From Galaxea fascicularis (lineage: Eukaryota; Cnidaria; Anthozoa; Scleractinia; Euphylliidae): a DNA stretch of 64,000 nucleotides. Position numbers and translations under genes: made by a program. The notes under the pieces are model-generated. The model worked only from the letters and a program-made list of their open reading frames with translations. It was not told where the DNA came from and ran no database searches. The stretch covers positions 27,420,372 to 27,484,371 of the forward strand of contig OX419337.1 in the NCBI GenBank assembly GCA_948470475.1, in the 5' to 3' direction. Below are positions 60,824-64,000 of the stretch, in pieces. Within the stretch, counting starts at the first letter, position 1. Every line of letters begins with the position of its first letter.

Positions 60824-63800
60824 TTAGACACTGAAGTCTTTGAGGTAGGCTGGTCTCCTAACTGTTCTGCCACTCCTGGTAGTAAGAGGAACAGGGGTAT
60901 CCGAAGAGGCTGGCTTGGAGTCCAGTCGTGAAGGCCCTGCTGTTACTGACGCATCAGGCTTCAGCATTCCCGGAGATGCAGAAGGAACAGCTGCTGTGTC
61001 CTCTGCACGGTCTAACAAGGTTTCAGGTTTCAGGTCTGTTTCTTTTCTTTGCACTGTCTCGTCATCTGAGATGGGTTGGTACTTTTCGGGGACCTTGTAG
61101 AGATGGGAGCGGTTGCGGCGATAGACCCTTCCATCTTCTGTGCGGACTTTGTAGGATCGTACCGCTACATGATCCTCCACTTGAGCCTTGAACCATTTAG
61201 ACTGGCCTGGCAACGGTAGGACCCGTACCACATCTCCTTTCGTTAATGGGTGTAACACCTTAGCTCCGCGGTCATAGTATGCAGCCTGCGTTTGTTTCCT
61301 ACTTTGCAATTTCTTCGTCACATTGGGCACAACTTTTGGCTGAAGCAGCTGATCAGCCACAGGAAGTAAAGAGCGAGTCCTTCGAGAGAGAAGGCGCTGT
61401 GCCGGAGAACTATCCATTCCTTCAGACGGTGTGTTTCTAAAATCCAGTAGAGACAAGTGTGAGTCATGGCCCGCATCTGCAGCTTTCTTTAAGATAGTCT
61501 TTGCTGTCTTAACACTGTTCTCCGCCTTCCCATTGGACTGCGGATATCGAGGTGACGTTTTGATGTGCTCAAACTGGAAATTTTTTGCAAAGCTTTGAAA
61601 TTCAGCACAGTCAAACTGCGGCCCATTGTCCGTAGTGAGCCTTTCGGGCAGGCCATATCTCGCGAAATGAGGCTTCAGCTTATTGATAATCTCTTTGGAG
61701 GTCTTGGAGCCCAATAAATCCAGCTCAAAGAAATTGGAATAGCGATCAGTAGTGACCAGGTAGTCAGCACCATTAAGTTCAAAGAGGTCTGCCGAGATGC
61801 TCTGCCAGGGTCTTGTTGGTATCTCATGTGATACCAGCGGTTCTTTCTGTTGTGCTGGCTTGTAACTATTACAGATGCTGCATCTTGAGATGAACTCTGG
61901 AATCTGCTTGGACATCCCTGGCCAGTAGAAAGCTTCTCTAGCCCTCCGCAGGCAGCCTTGGATCCCCAAGTGGCTTGCGTGTATTTTATCAATGATACAC
62001 TGTCTCAGACTACGTGGTACCACGATTCTTTCACCCTTATACACAACACCATCCTGTACTGACAGTTCCTCCCTGAAGTTGAAATAATCACGCAAAGTGG
62101 GCGGTACAGCTGCCAAACTCTCTGGCCAGCCCTGCTTAATGACGATAGTTAACAACTCGAGTTCGGGGTCACTTTCAGTAGCAACTTTTAGTTCTGCCAG
62201 AGTAGTTTGACGAATTGGCACAAATTCTGCCATGTTCACATACTCGGTCTCCACTTCGGTTGGTGACCTTATGTCGTTAACACTCCAGACATCCTCTTGG
62301 ACTTCTTCATCCTCACTGGTTGACGGGAGGTAAGCTCTGCTAAGTGGATCTGTAATATGCATATCGGCGCCTTTACTGTATGCTACTTCTAAATCAAACT
62401 TCTGTAATCGTAGCAGCATTCTTTGTAGCCTTTTCGGTGCACTCAGCAGACTCTTCTTCATAATGGATTCGAGGGGCTTGTGATCAGTCTGGATAAAGAC
62501 CTTTCTTCCATAGACATAGCTTGTAAACCTTTCAACACCGAAGACAATCGATAACAGTTCTTTCTCTATTTGAGCGTAGTTAATCTCAGTAGCAGTGAGG
62601 GCTCTGGAGGCATAGGCCACTGGATGGCCATCTTGAAGTAGGCATGCTCCAAGACCACCCAGGGATGCATCACACTGAAGGACAGTCTTCTTCTGTGAAT
62701 CAAAATACTTTAGTACTGGCGCCTTGGTTAGGACATTCTTTAATTTCTCTAGGCACTTTCCATGGACTTCCTGCTCCCACACAAATTCGTTTTCCTTCTT
62801 GACTAGATCTCTTAATGGCTTGGCCAAGTCGGCGAGGTCAGGGGCAAATTTCTGTAGATAATTCACCATGCCAAGTATTCTCTGGACACCTTGTTTGTCG
62901 GTGGGAGCTGGCATTTCGTTAATGGCCTTCAGCTTATTTGGATCAGCGCCTAGACCCTCTGAAGATACAATATGGCCCATGTAGGTGACTTCCTTCTTGC
63001 TGAACTGCATCTTGTCCACGTTTAACTTGATGCCCTTTTGCTGGCAGCGAGTGAGCACCTCTCTTAGATTGCGATCATGATCTTTAAGAGCTTCCTCGTC
63101 AGTGTCACCTGATCCAAAAACAAGGATATCATCTGCTATGGCCTTCTGCCCTGGTAGCCCCTCAAGTGCCAAATCAATTCTTCTCTGGAATTCTTCCGGA
63201 GCTGGAGACAATCCAAACGGCATACGAAGCCAGCGGTATCTTCCCCACGGTGTTCCAAAAGTGGTTGCAAGACTGCTCTGCTCATCTAATTGGATATGCC
63301 AAAAACCATTTTTGGCATCTAATACTGTGAAGACGCGAGCCTTGGATAATAGGGGAAGGACATCATCTATCGTAGGCAGGGGATAATGGTTTCTGTGAAG
63401 GGCTTGATTTAATGGCTTTGGGTCAATGCAGACTCTGACTTTACCATTCTTCTTTGTTGTTACTACAATTGCTGAGATCCAATCAGTGGGCGTGTCAACT
63501 CTCTGAATCACTCCAGTGCTTGACAGCCTGTCCAGTTCTTTTTTAAGTGGCTCTTTCAGGGCAATTGGTACCCTTCTCGTTGGCAGCTGAACTGGTTGAA
63601 CATTCTTGTCAATCTCCAGATGGAGTTCTCCTTCAAGTGTTCCCTCCCCTGAGAACAACTCTTTGTATTGAGACAGGCAATCCTCCTTTGTGAAGGCTTC
63701 ACTTGCAGCAACATGGCAGTCCATAGCGAGTATATTATGCTTGTTAATGGTGAGCAGTTGCAGGTGCTCACTAGCTCTCAAACCAAGAATGGACTTGCAC

Positions 63801-64000
63801 GCACCTTTAACAATAAGGAACTCGATGCTGTACTTTTTCTTGTTCTTTGGGTTCACTACTCTGAAACGTTTCCTGCCCAGTGGTTTAACTTCTGACTGGT
63901 TATACATAACCAGAGTCACAGATGTTTTTTCCAGGTCATCTAGCCCGTTCTCCCCAAATAGGCTCGTGACTATTTTGTCGGCCATAATGTTTACAGTTGA
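60824..64000 (-). CDS. pol: Ty3/Gypsy-type retrotransposon Pol (protease remnant - RT - RNase H - integrase), cut by window edge
   Basis: The frame is open for 1053 codons from ATG 63985, and five further codons run to the window edge without a stop. The edge residues STVNIM are the kind that follow the D-[TS]-G protease active site, so the true start is outside. Numbering from that ATG: RT ~150-340, with FTVLDAKNGF (Asp 223) and IADDILVFG (Asp 285/286); RNase H ~435-550, LQCDAS and QTDHKPL; integrase zinc finger H669/H672/C702/C705 (HASHLG...CSIC); DDE core D733, D786, E822 with D-x35-E; then a basic C-terminal part ending DFSV. Domain order RT-RNaseH-INT marks the Ty3/Gypsy class. No stop or frameshift interrupts it, so the copy is young. 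It encodes a self-copying element and has no evident host role. Confidence 0.93.
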   Translation of the reverse strand, partial: STVNIMADKIVTSLFGENGLDDLEKTSVTLVMYNQSEVKPLGRKRFRVVNPKNKKKYSIEFLIVKGACKSILGLRASEHLQLLTINKHNILAMDCHVAASEAFTKEDCLSQYKELFSGEGTLEGELHLEIDKNVQPVQLPTRRVPIALKEPLKKELDRLSSTGVIQRVDTPTDWISAIVVTTKKNGKVRVCIDPKPLNQALHRNHYPLPTIDDVLPLLSKARVFTVLDAKNGFWHIQLDEQSSLATTFGTPWGRYRWLRMPFGLSPAPEEFQRRIDLALEGLPGQKAIADDILVFGSGDTDEEALKDHDRNLREVLTRCQQKGIKLNVDKMQFSKKEVTYMGHIVSSEGLGADPNKLKAINEMPAPTDKQGVQRILGMVNYLQKFAPDLADLAKPLRDLVKKENEFVWEQEVHGKCLEKLKNVLTKAPVLKYFDSQKKTVLQCDASLGGLGACLLQDGHPVAYASRALTATEINYAQIEKELLSIVFGVERFTSYVYGRKVFIQTDHKPLESIMKKSLLSAPKRLQRMLLRLQKFDLEVAYSKGADMHITDPLSRAYLPSTSEDEEVQEDVWSVNDIRSPTEVETEYVNMAEFVPIRQTTLAELKVATESDPELELLTIVIKQGWPESLAAVPPTLRDYFNFREELSVQDGVVYKGERIVVPRSLRQCIIDKIHASHLGIQGCLRRAREAFYWPGMSKQIPEFISRCSICNSYKPAQQKEPLVSHEIPTRPWQSISADLFELNGADYLVTTDRYSNFFELDLLGSKTSKEIINKLKPHFARYGLPERLTTDNGPQFDCAEFQSFAKNFQFEHIKTSPRYPQSNGKAENSVKTAKTILKKAADAGHDSHLSLLDFRNTPSEGMDSSPAQRLLSRRTRSLLPVADQLLQPKVVPNVTKKLQSRKQTQAAYYDRGAKVLHPLTKGDVVRVLPLPGQSKWFKAQVEDHVAVRSYKVRTEDGRVYRRNRSHLYKVPEKYQPISDDETVQRKETDLKPETLLDRAEDTAAVPSASPGMLKPDASVTAGPSRLDSKPASSDTPVPLTTRSGRTVRRPAYLKDFSV

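Overview
The window is animal nuclear DNA: spliced genes with GT..AG introns, about 40% G+C by eye, dense in short transposable elements. The mix of gene types and repeat families (tRNA-headed SINEs, foldback MITEs, a ~105-bp satellite, a Ty3-type retroelement) points to a cnidarian, most likely a stony coral; the species call is inference. Exon models were built by hand by joining splice sites that keep frame and family homology. No RNA or database evidence was available.

Layout, left to right. (1) RPL11 (+, 1302-5345), five exons, flanked by two same-orientation copies of a ~220-bp repeat. (2) About 8.8 kb without a recognisable gene, holding several MITE or SINE copies. (3) A 13-exon gene (+, 14197-27903) for an 871-aa scaffold with order SAM - Ras-association - Ras-association - repeated basic/serine motif - PDZ split by a ~160-aa insert - coiled coil. 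I know no named protein with this order, and it is the best novel candidate here. (4) CWC25 (-, 28963-35607), nine exons, a splicing factor. (5) Inversin, INVS (+, 36067-49360), about 20 exons, head-to-head with CWC25 across a 459-bp shared promoter region containing an imperfect RFX X-box-like site. (6) Two intronless tandem paralogues (-, 51884-53164 and 55695-56654) that join an RVxF protein-phosphatase-1 docking motif to ankyrin repeats and end in a class I PDZ ligand. (7) A 2.1-kb non-coding TTAA-flanked piggyBac-like element (58099-60224). (8) A Ty3/Gypsy pol gene (-, 60824 to the window edge) with an open 1053-codon frame, cut at its protease active site by the window end, followed by a putative 3' LTR.

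Functional links: RPL11 and CWC25 are housekeeping genes. INVS is a ciliary ankyrin protein. The SAM-RA-RA-PDZ protein and the two PP1-ankyrin proteins look like signalling scaffolds, and the latter carry the C-terminal ligand type that PDZ domains bind. Any physical link among them is speculation. Most non-coding sequence is repeats, including two near-perfect palindromes with exact 9-bp target duplications, satellite blocks broken by later insertions, and two tandem duplications crossing exon borders (RPL11 exon 3, INVS exon 15).
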